Shown: piece after piece, positions 48,565-50,083 of the stretch
How the letters are laid out: each line of letters begins with the position of its first letter
Position numbering within the stretch: position 1 is the first letter of the stretch
IMG/VR virus record: IMGVR_UViG_3300043438_002632
Coordinates: 1-50,083 of that record
Source: a virus
Length of the DNA stretch: 50,083 nt
Direction: 5' to 3' (one strand)
Position numbers and translations under genes: made by a program
Notes under the pieces: generated by a model
What the model was told of the DNA's origin: nothing
The model's input: only the letters and a program-made list of their open reading frames with translations
Database searches by the model: none

Positions 48565-49617
48565 GTGAGCTTTAAAAAAGATATAGAACTTTTAAATAAT
48601 GTATATAATTACGTTATTTCAGAAAATAATAACAATCAGGGCGATCTTCCCCCAGAGATTAAAAAAGGGGTCGAAGAGCTGGCAAAATTAGCGGTTGAAG
48701 GGGATGAAGAAGCTATCAAGATGTTGACAAATCCTCAATACGCTGAACAAATTTTGAAAAAAGCTGAACAGGAAAAAGGCGATGAACCTGTAACAGAAGC
48801 ATTTGAAAAGTTTAGAGCGAACATTGGATCAAAATTAGGAGGAGGCGACCCCATCGAAAGAAGATACGATTTATTTTTACGCGATGTTAATGGGCATTTG
48901 TGGGAAATAGAAAAAGATTCAAAGCTGCTTAATGTTGAACCTAAAGAAGTTAATAAATTTATTAGTGATATTATTGGCGTTGAACCCAAGGTAGACAAAC
49001 AAGGTAAGCTTCTACAAAAAATAGGTTATGGAATTGGTCGTGCTGTTGGTGTTGGCATGTTTGCCGCGCCTTTCGCTATAGCAGCTACCCACTTGGCACC
49101 AGCTATCGGCTTATATGGTATAAGCGCTAAAGTTTTAGGAGGTGCTCTGGCAGGTGGCGGTAGAACAGCTACTATTTTAACTAACAAGCAATTATCTAAA
49201 AGTGAGAAGATTATGGAAATCATCAAAGCTGTGGGTGCTGGTTATGCTATGACAACCGGATATCAACCAGATCAGCCATATAATTATCAATCAACTAAAC
49301 CAAACGTAGCTAAAATGCCTGTTGATAAAGAATTCCCAGAACTTCATGATACTCCGTTTGATAAACTATCAAGACTTGATCAAGTCAAACAAAGCGTGGC
49401 TGATTTATTGAGAAATAAGGGAATAGTCGGATCATCTGGTGGAATTGATGGTATAGCAAGTCCAACCATTATGAATGCTATGGATATGGCTGGCGTTAAT
49501 ACAACCGCAGAATACGCTAAAGTTCTCAAGGGATTAGGTGGATTGAGCACTGAAGCACTGAAACAAATGCAGAACGATCCAAATTACGCTATTAAAATAA
49601 TAAAACAATTTAGATAA
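48565..49617 (+). CDS. Late protein with hydrophobic segment and cleavable-type leader
   Basis: 350 residues, GTG start. N-terminal MSFKKDIELLNNVYNYVISEN ends in ISE (18-20), fitting gp21-type cleavage. Residues 25-85 are acidic and helical. Around 152-195 is a Gly/Ala-rich hydrophobic stretch (AVGVGMFAAPFAIAATH, GLYGISAKVLGGALAGGG), long enough for one or two membrane passes or a hydrophobic core. A C-terminal domain (260-350) is helical. Not recognised. A virion protein ejected with DNA that inserts into the envelope would fit, but this is only inference. Confidence 0.65.
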   Translation: MSFKKDIELLNNVYNYVISENNNNQGDLPPEIKKGVEELAKLAVEGDEEAIKMLTNPQYAEQILKKAEQEKGDEPVTEAFEKFRANIGSKLGGGDPIERRYDLFLRDVNGHLWEIEKDSKLLNVEPKEVNKFISDIIGVEPKVDKQGKLLQKIGYGIGRAVGVGMFAAPFAIAATHLAPAIGLYGISAKVLGGALAGGGRTATILTNKQLSKSEKIMEIIKAVGAGYAMTTGYQPDQPYNYQSTKPNVAKMPVDKEFPELHDTPFDKLSRLDQVKQSVADLLRNKGIVGSSGGIDGIASPTIMNAMDMAGVNTTAEYAKVLKGLGGLSTEALKQMQNDPNYAIKIIKQFR

Positions 49618-50083
49618 TGAAAAATTCAAAAGAAACGGAAAACATATACGCGATATATCAAGAAGGTATTTTTGATAGAGTCGGGGCTAGAATTAAAGGC
49701 ATTGGAAATACTAAATTATTCGGCGGCAGTGGTTATAATGCTGGCAAGGCTGAAAGTTTTAAAGGTAAATTTTATGCAAGAATTATCAAGGATATTGACA
49801 AATTCCTCAAAGAAGTACAAACGATGGGTAAACTTTCATCATTGGATGATTTTGAATCAAAGTATCCAGAGATGGCTAGAAAAATAGCGTGTATGGCAGA
49901 TGCCGTTGGACATACAACACAATTGAAAACTCAATGTAAAAACGCTACTCCAAATCCTACTCCAAATCCTACTCCAAATCCTACTCCAAATCCTACTCCA
50001 AATCCTACTCCAAATCCTACTCCAAATCCTACTCCAAATCCTACTCCAAATCCTACTCCAAATCCTACTCCAAATCCTACTCC
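49617..50083 (+). CDS. Late protein with Thr-Pro-Asn-Pro repeats, 3'-truncated by the window edge
   Basis: At least 155 residues, starting ATG 49617 that overlaps the previous TAA. N-terminus MKNSKETENIYAIYQEGIF shares ENIY with the 12013 protein and has a YQE-Gly leader. Residues 20-105 form a small domain (RVGARIKGIGNTKLFGGSG, RIIKDIDKFLKEVQTM). From residue 111 the protein becomes (Thr-Pro-Asn-Pro)n, encoded by a 12-bp tandem repeat that continues to the last base of the window. The C-terminus is not visible. The Pro-rich rod could be an extended linker between two domains. Confidence 0.7.
   Translation, partial: MKNSKETENIYAIYQEGIFDRVGARIKGIGNTKLFGGSGYNAGKAESFKGKFYARIIKDIDKFLKEVQTMGKLSSLDDFESKYPEMARKIACMADAVGHTTQLKTQCKNATPNPTPNPTPNPTPNPTPNPTPNPTPNPTPNPTPNPTPNPTPNPT
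49947..50083 (+). repeat. 12-bp tandem repeat, unit ACTCCAAATCCT
   Basis: 11.4 perfect copies, in frame, running off the window. No base change is seen between copies, suggesting recent expansion and likely length variation. Confidence 0.95.

Noticed and set aside
49947-50083. CRISPR-like array from the regular repeats
   Set aside because: The units are contiguous 12-mers without spacers, in frame within a coding sequence.

Overview
This window is part of the genome of a large, AT-rich, T4-type myovirus (contractile-tailed phage). It contains recognisable homologues of T4 UvsX, gp43, gp46, gp47, gp55, UvsW, UvsY, gp62, gp31, gp15, gp20, gp4, gp21, gp22, gp23, gp5, NrdA and NrdB. The host cannot be named from the sequence. 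No convincing Shine-Dalgarno motif precedes the start codons I inspected, which suggests a host, or a phage strategy, that does not depend on that signal.

Layout. 1-1117: the 3' part of an unknown gene, ending in a bidirectional terminator. 1157-11984 (minus strand): the replication, recombination and late-sigma block (UvsX, two small genes, B-family DNA polymerase, a GT-B glycosyltransferase, gp46/gp47 nuclease, gp55 sigma, UvsW-like helicase, UvsY-like mediator). 12013-16471 (plus): small late genes, probably head-associated, including a possible capsid-arm mimic and an aspartyl-protease-like protein, plus a GIY-YIG nuclease. 12290-12488 is an odd AT-rich, G-quadruplex-bearing intergenic region. 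16477-18744: PhoH-like ATPase, HNH nuclease and a P-loop ATPase/kinase. 18734-24877: an eight-gene glycosyltransferase/methyltransferase cassette. 24879-28020: gp62-like, gp31/GroES-like, an SH3-like protein, an unknown protein and an XPD/DinG-type Fe-S helicase. 28054-45134: the virion module (gp15, portal, antisense small protein, neck, gp4, two fibre-like proteins, gp21 protease, core proteins, major capsid protein, baseplate hub and spike). 45131-48407 (minus): NrdB, NrdA and ClpP-like protease. 48565-end: two more late genes, the last running off the window in a 12-bp tandem repeat.

Regulation is unusually readable. Eleven genes have a TTGACA-like box, exactly 16 bases, and a TAnnnT-like box; in nine of them the second box ends only 4-8 bases before the start codon. 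Fourteen other, mostly structural, genes have TAAATA (core of the T4 gp55 late promoter TATAAATA) ending 5-6 bases before the start codon. If T4 and sigma70 spacing rules hold, both classes would give leaderless or near-leaderless mRNA. In seven places the stop codon of the upstream gene is part of the downstream promoter element. These patterns also corrected several start codons (2641, 9597, 12013, 16268, 31300, 48407) and revealed a minus-strand gene inside the structural block.

The most unusual cargo is the glycan cassette. It encodes a GT7-like galactosyltransferase fold, a GT11 alpha-1,2-fucosyltransferase and a GT6 (ABO blood-group family) domain fused to a GT25-like domain. That is the order of activities needed for an ABO-like trisaccharide. 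The other recurring theme is short N-terminal leaders ending in [LI]-x-E on many small late proteins, the recognition motif of the T4 gp21 prohead protease that is also encoded here.
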